64,000 nucleotides of DNA from Chitinophaga sp. CB10 (GCA_001870995.2 MLAV02000001.1:496001-560000); one strand, 5' to 3'; shown: positions 34,178-43,474, counted from the first letter of the stretch. Notes: generated by a model from the letters alone, not told the origin. Numbers and translations are program-made.

Positions 34178-34816
34178 ATGAGCGACAGAAAATATGTGAA
34201 AATTGGAGTAGCCGGACCCGTAGGCTCCGGGAAAACCGCGCTGATCGAGCGTTTGAGCCGTCAGCTGATGGACAGGTACAGCCTGGGTGTCATCACCAAC
34301 GATATTTATACAAAGGAAGATGCGGAATTCCTCACCAAAAACAGTAAGCTCCCCAAAGAGCGCATCATCGGTGTGGAAACCGGCGGATGCCCGCATACCG
34401 CCATCCGCGAAGACGCCAGCATGAACCTCGAAGCGGTAGACGAAATGGCCGCCCGCTTCCCGGATGTGGAACTGATCCTGATCGAAAGCGGGGGAGATAA
34501 CCTCAGCGCCACCTTCAGCCCCGACCTCGCAGATGTAACCATCTTCGTGATCGACGTGGCGGAAGGTGATAAGATTCCCCGCAAAGGCGGCCCGGGCATC
34601 ACCCGGTCAGACCTGCTGGTGATCAATAAAATTGACCTGGCGCCGTACGTACATGCGGACCTCGGCGTAATGGAACGCGACGCCCGCAAAATGCGCAACG
34701 GAAAACCATTTGTATTTACTAACCTGATGTCCCTCCAGGGCCTGGATACAGTAATCGGCTGGATCCGGAAATACGCGCTCCTCGAAAACGTGGAAGAGCC
34801 GGCGCTGGTGCGATAA
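34178..34816 (+). CDS. ureG: urease accessory GTPase UreG
   Basis: 212 aa. P-loop GPVGSGKT (residues 13-20), the metal-binding motif GVETGGCPHTAIREDASMN with Cys-Pro-His, IESGGDNLSATFSPDL and the base-specificity motif VINKIDLAPYV. UreG uses GTP to deliver nickel into urease. No His-rich N-terminal extension. It starts 15 bp after ureF. Confidence 0.98.
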   Translation: MSDRKYVKIGVAGPVGSGKTALIERLSRQLMDRYSLGVITNDIYTKEDAEFLTKNSKLPKERIIGVETGGCPHTAIREDASMNLEAVDEMAARFPDVELILIESGGDNLSATFSPDLADVTIFVIDVAEGDKIPRKGGPGITRSDLLVINKIDLAPYVHADLGVMERDARKMRNGKPFVFTNLMSLQGLDTVIGWIRKYALLENVEEPALVR

Positions 34817-34829
34817 GGAAAACAACAAC

Positions 34830-35630
34830 ATGAACAACAGGCTCACGATAAAAGGAGGATTTAAGCAGGGGCGCAGCTACCTGAAGGATACGTTTTTTAC
34901 GCCTCCCTTCCGGGTAGTGGATGTAAGTGAGCATCGCCATGATCCCACGGCATACGTAATGGTGATGAGCTCATCGCCGGGCATGCTGGACGGTGATCAT
35001 TACGATATTAATGTCGAGGTGGAAACCGGCTGTAGCCTTCAGCTACAGTCGCAATCCTACCAGCGGATTTTTAATATGGAACGGGGCGCTACCCAGCAGC
35101 AGCTGATCAAACTGCACGCCGGCGCGGCTTTCACCTATGTGCAGCACCCCGTGGTGCCGCATGAAAAAGCCATCTTCAAAGGGCGTAACCGCATCCTCCT
35201 GGAAGATGACTGCCGCCTTACCTTCGGGGAAATCCTTACCTGCGGCCGTAAGCATTCCGGCGAAGTGTTCCGGTACACTTCCTTTCACAACATCACGGAA
35301 GTGTACCACCATCAAAAGCTGCTCGTAAAGGACAACCTGCTGCTGCAGCCGCTCACCGTGGATATGGCCGCCATCGGGCAGATGGAAGGCTTCACCCACC
35401 AGGCTACCCTCATACATGCGGATACCGGCCATGGCATTGGCGAAGCGCTGGTTGCTGCGCTGTATGAACTGCTGGAAGCGGAAAAGGAGGTGGCGCTGGG
35501 CATCAGCAGCCCCGCCGCATCCGTGCTGGTACTGCGCATGCTCGGCAACGGCGGGGAACAGCTGTTCAACGCTTTACAGCGGGTAGCGGACTACTGCCGC
35601 CATTACAAAACTCAAGCAACGCATTCATGA
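34830..35630 (+). CDS. ureD: urease accessory protein UreD (UreH)
   Basis: 266 aa. Beta-helix scaffold protein that binds apo-urease. Conserved parts include SSPGMLDGDHYDINVEVETG, LQSQSYQRIFNMERG and FGEILTCGRKHSGEVFRYTS. It starts 13 bp after ureG and its stop overlaps the next start (ATGA). Confidence 0.93.
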   Translation: MNNRLTIKGGFKQGRSYLKDTFFTPPFRVVDVSEHRHDPTAYVMVMSSSPGMLDGDHYDINVEVETGCSLQLQSQSYQRIFNMERGATQQQLIKLHAGAAFTYVQHPVVPHEKAIFKGRNRILLEDDCRLTFGEILTCGRKHSGEVFRYTSFHNITEVYHHQKLLVKDNLLLQPLTVDMAAIGQMEGFTHQATLIHADTGHGIGEALVAALYELLEAEKEVALGISSPAASVLVLRMLGNGGEQLFNALQRVADYCRHYKTQATHS

Positions 35631-36328
35631 ATATCGGATTAACAACATTGGTTTTATCAGCAGTCACCATCAGCTGTCTGCATACCGCCACCGGGCCGGA
35701 TCATTACCTGCCGTTTATAGTATTGTCCCGCTCCCGTAACTGGAAGCTCTCCAAAACAATACTCTGGACCATCCTCTGCGGCTTCGGGCATATTTTCAGC
35801 TCCGTGCTGATAGGGCTGGTGGGCGTGTTGCTGGGCTGGCAACTCTCCAAGCTCACCTGGTTCCAGGATGTGCGGGGTAACATCTCCGGCTGGTGCCTCC
35901 TGGGCTTTGGCCTGATATACCTGCTCTGGGGCCTGCGCGCCGCATGGCTCAACCGCCCGCACAAACATTTTGACGTGTATGGCGACGGGGAAGTATATGT
36001 CTATGAACACCGCCACGGGGAAATCGTATATCCGCAGAACAGGGTGAAGGTAACCCCCTGGATACTCTTCGCCATCTTCGTGATGGGCCCGAGCGAGCCG
36101 CTGGTGCCGCTGCTGTTCTATTCCGGCGCTCACCGTTCCGCCATGGAGGTGATCCTGCTCATATCGGTATTTTCTATCACTACGGTATTAACTATGCTGG
36201 CTATGGTACTGATCGGGTGCTATGGTTATTCATTCATCAAAACAGATAAGCTGGAACGGTATGTACACGCCATCGGTGGCGCTGTTGTAACCATGTGCGG
36301 CATAGGCATGGTGTTCCTCGGCTGGTAA
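35627..36328 (+). CDS. UreH/NicO-type membrane protein, probable nickel permease
   Basis: 233 aa with about six membrane helices. The first helix carries SCLHTATGPDHYLPF, similar to the His/Asp-rich metal motif of NiCoT and RcnA-type transporters and typical of the urease-linked UreH family. A cytoplasmic loop (about 105-140) is rich in His and Tyr (HKHFDVYGDGEVYVYEHRHG), a possible nickel-binding patch. The 4-bp overlap with ureD points to nickel supply for urease. Metal identity is inferred from context. Confidence 0.82.
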   Translation: MNIGLTTLVLSAVTISCLHTATGPDHYLPFIVLSRSRNWKLSKTILWTILCGFGHIFSSVLIGLVGVLLGWQLSKLTWFQDVRGNISGWCLLGFGLIYLLWGLRAAWLNRPHKHFDVYGDGEVYVYEHRHGEIVYPQNRVKVTPWILFAIFVMGPSEPLVPLLFYSGAHRSAMEVILLISVFSITTVLTMLAMVLIGCYGYSFIKTDKLERYVHAIGGAVVTMCGIGMVFLGW

Positions 36329-36343
36329 GCAAACACTATAATC

Positions 36344-37213
36344 ATGCGACAAAAATATTTGGCGCCTCTCGCAGCTGTTCCGAGGGGGGTAGGGCAGATC
36401 ATGCTCCAGGGAAACGTATGGACAGGACTTTTATTCCTCGTTGGCATCTTTTACGACTCCATCACCATGGGCGCGGGCGCATTGCTGGCCACGGCCATCG
36501 GTACCGCTACGGCTATGTTGCTGCGGTACCCTGCGGAGGAAATTGCGCAGGGACTCTACGGCTTCAGCGCCGCGCTGGTAGGCGTAGCGCTTACCTTCTA
36601 CTTTGCAGCGCAACCGGTCATCTGGATAGCGCTGGCGGCTGGTTCCGTATTGGCGGCCATTTTCCAGCATGCGCTGATCCGGCGTAATATCCCCGGTTTT
36701 ACGCTGCCTTTTATCGTCATCACCTGGGTGTTCCTCTTCCTCTTCCGGCATGTATTTGTAGTACCGCCTTCCGCAGAGGTAACCGCCGCATTGCCGGTGT
36801 ACCAGGATTTCACCGTGTCTACCCACGGTTTCGGGGAAGTCATCTTCCAGGGTAGTATGACGGCCGGCCTCCTGTTTTTCCTCGGTGTGTTCGTCAGCTC
36901 GCCCATTGCGGCGTTATATGGCATGGCCGCATCTGTAGTAGGAGCCTGGATCTCCATGCAATGCGCCGAACCAACGGATGATATACATATGGGACTTTTC
37001 AGTTTCAATGCCGTACTTTGCGCCATTGCTTTTGCAGGCAATCGCAAACGGGATGGCCTATACGTACTGATAGCCGTACTGCTGGCGGTATTCATTGATA
37101 TGGGCATGCTGCTGGGGAATATGACGGTGCTGACCTTCCCGTTTGTGCTGGCATCCTGGATCACCTTAATCATTAAAAAGACATTCGACAAAATCAAACC
37201 CTATCATGCTTAA
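36344..37213 (+). CDS. urea transporter (UT family)
   Basis: 289 aa, about ten hydrophobic segments in two homologous halves. Each half has the UT signature: GLYGFSAALVGVAL in the first and MGLFSFNAVLCAIAF in the second, with LPFIVITWVF and LTFPFVLASWI-type segments after them. It is a channel-like protein for urea across the inner membrane. It lies 15 bp after the permease gene and overlaps the following TonB receptor start by 8 bp. Confidence 0.9.
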   Translation: MRQKYLAPLAAVPRGVGQIMLQGNVWTGLLFLVGIFYDSITMGAGALLATAIGTATAMLLRYPAEEIAQGLYGFSAALVGVALTFYFAAQPVIWIALAAGSVLAAIFQHALIRRNIPGFTLPFIVITWVFLFLFRHVFVVPPSAEVTAALPVYQDFTVSTHGFGEVIFQGSMTAGLLFFLGVFVSSPIAALYGMAASVVGAWISMQCAEPTDDIHMGLFSFNAVLCAIAFAGNRKRDGLYVLIAVLLAVFIDMGMLLGNMTVLTFPFVLASWITLIIKKTFDKIKPYHA

Positions 37214-39218
37214 GAGTTTAACAGTAGCCGCCTGCCTGGCGGGCGGCGCTGCCTATGCAGGCGGGCCGCAGGATTCCCTGCCATTGAAGGAATCCCACCT
37301 GGCGGCAGTGGAAGTGCGTGCCCCCAGGGTAGCGCAATCGCTAATGAAGGTGGATTTGAAAATGACGCCGGTAAATACCGCGCAGGACCTGCTGCGGAAA
37401 GTGCCGGGGCTCTTTATTGCGCAGCATGCCGGCGGCGGTAAGGCGGAGCAGATCTTCCTCCGCGGATTCGACAACGATCATGGTACGGACATACACATCA
37501 CCGCGGATGGCATGCCGGTGAATATGGTGTCCCATGCGCACGGACAGGGCTATGCGGACCTGCATTTCCTCATCCCTGAAACGATTGAAAGTATTGACTT
37601 CGGGAAAGGCGCCTACTATGCCTCCAAAGGAGATTTGAATACTTCCGGGTACGTAAGCTTCCATACGGCGGACAGTTTGCAGCACAGCCTGCTGAAGCTG
37701 GAAGGCGGCTCCTTTAATACCATTCGCGGTACGGGCCTCTTTAACCTGATCCATACAAGCGGACCTCCGGCAGAAAACCTCTACCTCGCGGCCGACTACG
37801 GATACACGGACGGGCCCTTTGATGTGCAGCAACATTTCAATCGCCTCAACCTCTTCGCTAAGTATAACAAATGGCTCAACGCCCGCAACTATATCAACTT
37901 CCAGGCATCTACCTTTCATTCCGGATGGAACGCTTCCGGCCAGATCCCCGGGCGCGCCGTGGCGGAAGGATTGATCAGCCGCTGGGGCAGTATTGACCCT
38001 ACGGAAGGCGGCAGCACCCAACGCACCAACGCGGCCTTTACCTGGAAGCACCTGCTCAGCGAAACCGCTTCCACGGAAACTTTCGCCTATTTCAGCCATT
38101 ACGAATTCAACCTCTTCTCCAACTTCACCTTTTACCTCAAAGACCCCGTCTTCGGAGATGAGATTGAACAACGGGATAACCGTAATCTATACGGCTTTGA
38201 GCAACGATACACCCGGTACTTCGGTAACAACAGCTGGCATTCCGGCATTGGCTTCCGCATGGATGATATACGCGACCTGGAGCTGAACCATGTGTACCAG
38301 CGGGATACACTGCTGAACCGCCTTTCCTGGGGCTATGGTACGCAAACTAACTTGTACGCCTATACGGAGTTTCAGTGGCGGTTACGCCATTGGAATATTG
38401 CACCCGGACTCCGTTATGATCAGCTGTTGTTTGCTTGCCATGATAGACTCTTATCTCCCCCTGACCCAAAAAATGAAACAGCCGCCCGGCTGAGCCCCAA
38501 GCTGAATATCAGTTACAGCAAAGGCAGCAAGGCGTTGTGGTACCTGAAAACAGGGCTGGGCTTCCACTCCAACGATATGCGGGTAGTGGTGCAACAGCAG
38601 GGGAGGGATATCATGCCTATGTCCGCCGGCGCTGACCTCGGCGTTATCTGGAAGCCGGTGCACAACCTCTACATCCAACCAGCCCTCTGGTATTTATACC
38701 TCCAGCAGGAATTTGTGTACGTCGGGGATGAAGCCGTGGTGGAGCCAAGCGGTAAAACCCGCCGGCTGGGGATGGACCTCAGCCTGCGTTATCAACCACT
38801 TTCCTGGCTGTACCTGGATGCGGACGTGAACTACGCCCATGGCCGCTCTATAGACGATCCGAAAGGCGCCGGCTACATACCCCTTGCGCCGGTACTCACC
38901 AGTACGGGCGGCGCCGCGGTAAAACTCCGGGGCGGCTTTTCCGCAAACCTGCGCTACCGTTATATGAAGGACAGGCCTGCCAACGAGGATAACAGCATTA
39001 CCGCGCACGGTTATTTCGTGAACGACCTCGCCCTGGCCTATACCTGGAAGAACATGGAGTTTACCCTGCAGGCCCAGAACCTCTTTAACGTAAAATGGAA
39101 CGAAGCGCAGTTTGAAACGGAAACGCAGCTGCGCGGAGAGGAGCATCCCGTAACGGAGCTGCATTATACGCCGGGTACTCCATTTGCCCTGAAGGCCGGA
39201 GTGGCATGGAAGTTTTAA
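37206..39218 (+). CDS. TonB-dependent receptor linked to the urease operon
   Basis: 670 aa. Signal peptide to about residue 18, no carboxypeptidase-like domain, plug domain about 30-140 (VPGLFIAQHAGGGKAEQIFL, VRGF-like RGFDNDHGTDIHITADGMP) and barrel with a C-terminal aromatic (AWKF). The plug contains SHAHGQGYADLHF, a cluster of His that could bind metal. The start overlaps the urea channel gene by 8 bp, so it belongs to the urease transcript; outer-membrane nickel uptake, as for FrpB4 in Helicobacter, is a plausible job but is inferred. Confidence 0.88.
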   Translation: MLKSLTVAACLAGGAAYAGGPQDSLPLKESHLAAVEVRAPRVAQSLMKVDLKMTPVNTAQDLLRKVPGLFIAQHAGGGKAEQIFLRGFDNDHGTDIHITADGMPVNMVSHAHGQGYADLHFLIPETIESIDFGKGAYYASKGDLNTSGYVSFHTADSLQHSLLKLEGGSFNTIRGTGLFNLIHTSGPPAENLYLAADYGYTDGPFDVQQHFNRLNLFAKYNKWLNARNYINFQASTFHSGWNASGQIPGRAVAEGLISRWGSIDPTEGGSTQRTNAAFTWKHLLSETASTETFAYFSHYEFNLFSNFTFYLKDPVFGDEIEQRDNRNLYGFEQRYTRYFGNNSWHSGIGFRMDDIRDLELNHVYQRDTLLNRLSWGYGTQTNLYAYTEFQWRLRHWNIAPGLRYDQLLFACHDRLLSPPDPKNETAARLSPKLNISYSKGSKALWYLKTGLGFHSNDMRVVVQQQGRDIMPMSAGADLGVIWKPVHNLYIQPALWYLYLQQEFVYVGDEAVVEPSGKTRRLGMDLSLRYQPLSWLYLDADVNYAHGRSIDDPKGAGYIPLAPVLTSTGGAAVKLRGGFSANLRYRYMKDRPANEDNSITAHGYFVNDLALAYTWKNMEFTLQAQNLFNVKWNEAQFETETQLRGEEHPVTELHYTPGTPFALKAGVAWKF

Positions 39219-39230
39219 TGTAAAATCACT

Positions 39231-39238
39231 TAGCTTTG
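39231..39238 (+). promoter_or_regulatory. putative -7 box for the second TonB receptor
   Basis: TAGCTTTG matches TAnnTTTG, 29 bp before the ATG at 39268. A 6-bp hairpin GGTCTT / AAGACC at 39240-39254 lies immediately after it in the leader. Confidence 0.6.
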
Positions 39239-39267
39239 CGGTCTTTTTAAGACCAATTCATCAGCAA

Positions 39268-41139
39268 ATGCGTGGTTATTTAACATTGCTGCTGGCCTGC
39301 ACGGCAGGCAGCGTGGCAGCCCAGCAGCAGCCGGATACCAGCCGGCTGCGCAACCTCGGAGAAGTGATTGTCCAGGAAAACCGGTTGTCGGCCCCCCTGA
39401 AGGAATCCAACAGGAATATTACCATTATCAGCCGCCGGCAGATCGAATCCATGGCGGCTGTATCCATAAACGAAGTGCTGGCCTACGTGCCCGGACTGGA
39501 TGTGCGGCAGCGCGGCCCGGAAGGGGTACAGACGGACATCGGTATCGACGGTGGTACTTTCGACCAGACGCTCGTGCTGGTAAACGGGATCAAAATCACC
39601 GATCCCCAAACAGGGCATAACATCATGAACCTGCCCATCTCCCTCAACGATGTAGATCATATCGAAGTGCTGAGAGGCGCCGCCGCCCGCGTGTACGGTA
39701 TCAATGCCCTCAACGGCGCTATCAACATTATCACCCGCAAAGCCGCCGAAAGCGGGGCGGAAGTCTATGGCAGCCTGGGTTCCAGCCTGCGCCGCAACGA
39801 GGCGGATAAACTCTATAACAGCTACAATGCCGGCGCTACCGGCGCAGTGGTAACGGCTAAGAGCAACCAGTCCCTCTCCGCCAGCATGAATGCCGGGAAC
39901 GGTTTCCGTTACAACACCGGCTACCAGACGGGTAAGGCGCTGTACCAGGGCGGCTTCCGGATGAATGAGCAAAACAGCGTACAGGTGCTGGCCGGGTATG
40001 TGGACAATCAATATGGCGCAAACGGTTATTATGCCGCCCCCGGCGATATTGAAGCCAAAGAGTATGTGAAAACCGCACTGGCGGCCGTTAGCAGCTCCCA
40101 TCAGGTAAAACAGAACTGGCTCCTGACCCCGCGTGTAAGCTACCGCTTTGCGGAAGATGATTACCGTTACATCAAACAAACCATTGCCAAAGCCCGCAAC
40201 CTGCACAACACCCACATCGTGGATGCGGAGCTGAATAATACCTTCACCACGAAGATCGGTTACTTCGGCGCAGGCGTGGAAGCCCGTTACGAGCATATTG
40301 TAAGCTCCAACCTGGGCAACCATGAGCGTACCAACCTGGGCGCATTTGCGGAGTATAAAACCCGCGGCGTCAAGCGCTTTAACTTCTCCGTAGGGGGTTA
40401 CCTGAATTATAATACGATGTACGGCTGGCAGTTCTTCCCCGGTGCGGATGCCGGGTTCGACATCACGCCGGACCTGAAGCTGTACGCCAACGCGGGTACG
40501 GCGCAACGTTTGCCGACCTACACGGACCTCTACTATAAAAGCGCCACCATCCTCGGGAACGACAAGCTGGGGCCGGAGAAGGCCGTCTTTACAGAGCTGG
40601 GCCTGCGCAAATATGCCGGCAAGTTCAACTTTACCGCCAGCGCCTTCTACCGCCAGATATCCGATTTCATCGATTACGTGAAGGACAGCATTCCCCAGCC
40701 ATGGCAGCCGCAGAACTTCCAGCGTGCCGATACGAAAGGGCTCACTGCCAGCGCCGGTTACAATACTTCCTTCGGGGATAATGCCGCGTTTAACAGCCTG
40801 GGCCTGCATGTGGGGTACAACTACCTCTCCCCGGATTTTAAGGGGGATGATACCCACAACAAAATTTCCCGGTACGTGATTGAAAGCCTGCGTCACCAGT
40901 TCATTGCAGGCGTGCGTACGGAAATCATGCAGCATTTCAGTATTTCGGCCAATACCCGCTACTGCAAGCGTATTAACTATAAGGATTACACCCTGCTGGA
41001 TGCCCGGATCACCTGGCATCAGCCTAAATACAGGATTTATGTGGATGCCACCAACCTCCTGGACGTCACCTACATCGAGGCGGGCGCCGTACCGATGCCA
41101 GGCCGCTGGATGACGGTGGGAGCCGCAGTGAAATTATAA
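39268..41139 (+). CDS. TonB-dependent receptor
   Basis: 623 aa. Signal peptide ends AQQQ at about 18-21. Plug domain about 30-150 (LGEVIVQENRLSAPL as TonB-box region, YVPGLDVRQRGPEGVQTDIG, VLVNGIKITDPQTGHN, IEVLRGAAARVYGINALNGA) and a BtuB/CirA-size barrel. The ligand is unknown; no cobalamin riboswitch is visible upstream, and the 49-bp gap carries its own promoter box. It may still be read with the urease operon. A clear terminator follows. Confidence 0.92.
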   Translation: MRGYLTLLLACTAGSVAAQQQPDTSRLRNLGEVIVQENRLSAPLKESNRNITIISRRQIESMAAVSINEVLAYVPGLDVRQRGPEGVQTDIGIDGGTFDQTLVLVNGIKITDPQTGHNIMNLPISLNDVDHIEVLRGAAARVYGINALNGAINIITRKAAESGAEVYGSLGSSLRRNEADKLYNSYNAGATGAVVTAKSNQSLSASMNAGNGFRYNTGYQTGKALYQGGFRMNEQNSVQVLAGYVDNQYGANGYYAAPGDIEAKEYVKTALAAVSSSHQVKQNWLLTPRVSYRFAEDDYRYIKQTIAKARNLHNTHIVDAELNNTFTTKIGYFGAGVEARYEHIVSSNLGNHERTNLGAFAEYKTRGVKRFNFSVGGYLNYNTMYGWQFFPGADAGFDITPDLKLYANAGTAQRLPTYTDLYYKSATILGNDKLGPEKAVFTELGLRKYAGKFNFTASAFYRQISDFIDYVKDSIPQPWQPQNFQRADTKGLTASAGYNTSFGDNAAFNSLGLHVGYNYLSPDFKGDDTHNKISRYVIESLRHQFIAGVRTEIMQHFSISANTRYCKRINYKDYTLLDARITWHQPKYRIYVDATNLLDVTYIEAGAVPMPGRWMTVGAAVKL

Positions 41140-41160
41140 TTCCGCTAATATCATTTTTTT

Positions 41161-41206
41161 CGGGGAGCAGCCCGGGGCCCGCGGTCCTGCGCTGCTCCCC
41201 GTTTTT
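41161..41206 (+). terminator. rho-independent terminator after the second TonB receptor
   Basis: Stem CGGGGAGCAG / CTGCTCCCCG with a GC-rich 21-base loop, then five T. It closes the urease/TonB receptor block. Confidence 0.9.
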
Positions 41207-41268
41207 AGGCCCGGGCAATAGAGGGAATCGCCGGTTCCTGCGTCTTGAGCATATAAAGTGATTGTATC

Positions 41269-42453
41269 TTGAGAGTAGAACTGACGAGGGGTCGTCGCCC
41301 TAGACCTGTACTGTTAAGTCCAACTGAAAAAAGCCGTAGAAATACCCGCCTGATAGCCGGGTTGTATGCGTTGGGAACACTGATATTGTTCATTCAGGCG
41401 GTACTCACAGAGCGGTTCAACAACTTTTACATTTTCAGGAGTTCCTGGGGCCACCTGGTTCACGGTATGCCGTTATACCAGCTGTACCCGGCGGAGCATG
41501 GGGACTTGTTCCTGTACCATCCGAGCTTCCCGGTATTATTTTTCCCGTTTGCGGTATTGCCGGTACATTTTAGCCTGCTGCTGTGGATGATGCTCAACAC
41601 CTTTGCCGTGTTTTATGCGGTGAGGCAGCTGCCGGCCACGGTGAAGCAACAGCACGCCATCCTGCTGCTGATCATGCTGGAATTGCTGAACGCGATACAG
41701 TCCTCCCAGGTGAATCCCGCCATGACGGCCATGATGCTGCTCACGCTCATCCACCTGCAAAAAGGGAAGGTGCGCACGGCGGCGCTGTTTACCTGCCTGC
41801 TCTTCTTTATCAAGGGTTATGGCGCGATTGTAGGGATCATGTTCCTGTTTGTCGATCGGAAGCTGGAATATCTGAAGTATTGTATCATCTTTGGGTTGGC
41901 GGGCACCCTGCTGCCATTGCTGTTCATTAGTCCGGCTACCTTATGGCAGCATTACCTGGACTGGTTTGCGCTCATTACCGACCCCGTTATCCGGGAGGAT
42001 TGCTCGCTGTTTGGTATGTTGCATGCTTTTGCGCACGACTTTTCGCGGATCCCCACCCGGGCGGACTCCTGGATATTCCTGGCAGCCCTGGGCGGACTGA
42101 TTACGGCGGCCACCTGTACCGCCATCGCGCGTACGGAGCGGAGCAGGTACCTGCTGTTGGGATACCTGATGATTTGGGTGGTGATCTTTAACCAGGCGGC
42201 GGAATCGCCCACTTACGTGATTGCAGTTACCGGGGCAGTGACCGTATTAACATTGTATTCACACAAAAGTGTAAAAATGGTATTGCTTGTTTTAATGATA
42301 TTTGTAACTTCGCTCTGTCCAACTGATCTGGTTCCTAAGTTCTTAAACGATTTAGCAGTCACTTATCAGCTTAAAGCCCTACCCTTAACAATTGTACTAC
42401 TATATATACAGTTAACGCTCTTTTTTCAAAGCGGCGAGGTCAAGATTGACTAA
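41269..42453 (+). CDS. GT87/DUF2029-type polytopic membrane glycosyltransferase
   Basis: 394 aa with about nine membrane helices. The pattern YHPSFPVLFFPFAVLPVHFS followed by LLLWMMLNT and QSSQVNPAMTAMMLL matches the GT87 (DUF2029) group of polyprenol-phosphate mannosyl/arabinosyl transferases. The first part of the frame is doubtful: it opens with TTG at 41269 right beside a box-like TATCTTGA, and there is no good start before the first helix. The 3' third (after 42240) is richer in A and T than the rest. Function and substrate unproven. Confidence 0.7.
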   Translation: MRVELTRGRRPRPVLLSPTEKSRRNTRLIAGLYALGTLILFIQAVLTERFNNFYIFRSSWGHLVHGMPLYQLYPAEHGDLFLYHPSFPVLFFPFAVLPVHFSLLLWMMLNTFAVFYAVRQLPATVKQQHAILLLIMLELLNAIQSSQVNPAMTAMMLLTLIHLQKGKVRTAALFTCLLFFIKGYGAIVGIMFLFVDRKLEYLKYCIIFGLAGTLLPLLFISPATLWQHYLDWFALITDPVIREDCSLFGMLHAFAHDFSRIPTRADSWIFLAALGGLITAATCTAIARTERSRYLLLGYLMIWVVIFNQAAESPTYVIAVTGAVTVLTLYSHKSVKMVLLVLMIFVTSLCPTDLVPKFLNDLAVTYQLKALPLTIVLLYIQLTLFFQSGEVKID

Positions 42454-42476
42454 CTTGATACTTGCAAAACAAAAGC

Positions 42477-42510
42477 GGGCGTCGGTTTTATCCGGCGCCC
42501 CTTTGTTTTT
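42477..42510 (+). terminator. rho-independent terminator after the GT87-like gene
   Basis: Stem GGGCGTCGG / CCGGCGCCC (one G-U pair) with loop TTTTAT and a T-rich tail. It touches the stop of the convergent DUF4397 gene. Confidence 0.85.
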
Positions 42511-43303
42511 AACGTTGATGTGTAATGATGTCCGCTGTAATACCGCCGGATATATTATGAATAAAAATCGTATATATTTTTCCCGCTTCCAGGTTGATAT
42601 TGGTTAATTTGTCCTGGTCCAGCGGCAGGGGCTTCTGGCTGTTCCGGTCGGTGATTACCACAGATGCGGTGCCTGCCGCCACTTCCACAAATGGCCCAAG
42701 CGTATAGGCGCTACCGTTAATGTCGCCGTTTCCTGCACTTCCATATCCTACGTTATTAAATAGTTCTGCCGTTCCGGTTTTTAGGGAGAGATTTACCTGC
42801 ACGGCGGATGTGGCCGCGGCCAGGTGAACAAAACGTACCTTCGCTTTACCGGCGGAGGGAGTACTCAAGTCGTCATAGAATAAGATCAAAGTATCCTTCG
42901 TTGGGTCAGATTTCTGCGGGGCCGCAAACACCGTATGGTAGAAAGTGGCAATAGGGCCGTTGGGGCCGCCGGTAGCCGTATAGGCAGCACTGTTCCCGAA
43001 TTGCCGGGATACCTTGTAAGCGCTGCCGCTGCCTTCCGTCACGTTGATCTGCACATTCCCGAAAGTGGTAGGCAGGTATGGACTGGCCTGACCACTGCCC
43101 AGCAAGGTAGTGGTAACCTGCGTGGTGAACGTCCAGAAATGAATGCCGGCGCTGCTGTTGCGGGCATTTACAAAACTGATGTAGGCGTTGAGCGGAGGCC
43201 GTTCCCCGGCGTTTACATCCAGGTAGTCTGTTTTTTTGCAGGCGCTGAAAAGCCCTGCGAATGCGAATAAAAGTAGAAGTTGATATATTTTCATGACCAT
43301 CAT
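42509..43303 (-). CDS. DUF4397 domain lipoprotein
   Basis: 264 aa. Lipobox FSAC with Cys22 if the first of three near ATGs is used (43303, 43300, 43294). Two similar beta-rich halves start NAYISFVNARNSSAGIHFWT and KAKVRFVHLAAATSAVQVNL, typical of DUF4397, a surface-exposed domain of unknown role. It lies 121 bp after a TonB receptor gene, separated by the receptor's gene-end repeats, and may be its surface partner. Confidence 0.85.
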   Translation of the reverse strand: MMVMKIYQLLLLFAFAGLFSACKKTDYLDVNAGERPPLNAYISFVNARNSSAGIHFWTFTTQVTTTLLGSGQASPYLPTTFGNVQINVTEGSGSAYKVSRQFGNSAAYTATGGPNGPIATFYHTVFAAPQKSDPTKDTLILFYDDLSTPSAGKAKVRFVHLAAATSAVQVNLSLKTGTAELFNNVGYGSAGNGDINGSAYTLGPFVEVAAGTASVVITDRNSQKPLPLDQDKLTNINLEAGKIYTIFIHNISGGITADIITHQR

Positions 43304-43322
43304 GTTTAGAGTTTAGTCGCGA

Positions 43323-43474
43323 AGGCTGCATGAAGGCAGCTGCATATCGGGCTGAATTCCCGCGCTGGCACGTTTACAATTTAGCCGCCAGCTTCGAATC
43401 AGGCTGAATTCCCGCGCCGCACATTTACAATTTGGCCGCCAGCCGCACAAACGGCTGAATCCCCGCGCTGCCAT
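43323..43474 (-). repeat. 51/52-bp tandem repeat running out of a TonB receptor gene 3' end
   Basis: Unit A (43425-43474) is the receptor's last 17 codons including TAA. Unit B (43374-43424) lies beyond the stop, keeps the bases for AGIQP and LAAKL plus an in-frame TAA, and has the exact period of 51. Unit C (about 43323-43373) is recognisable by GCTGAATTCCCGCGCTG but otherwise decayed. Confidence 0.9.

Noticed and set aside
39219..39267. Cobalamin riboswitch before the BtuB-size TonB receptor
   Set aside because: The gap is only 49 bp and has no B12-box-like sequence, only a promoter box and a 6-bp hairpin.
39280..41019. Antisense frame opposite the second TonB receptor
   Set aside because: Composition-driven shadow of a well-supported receptor gene.
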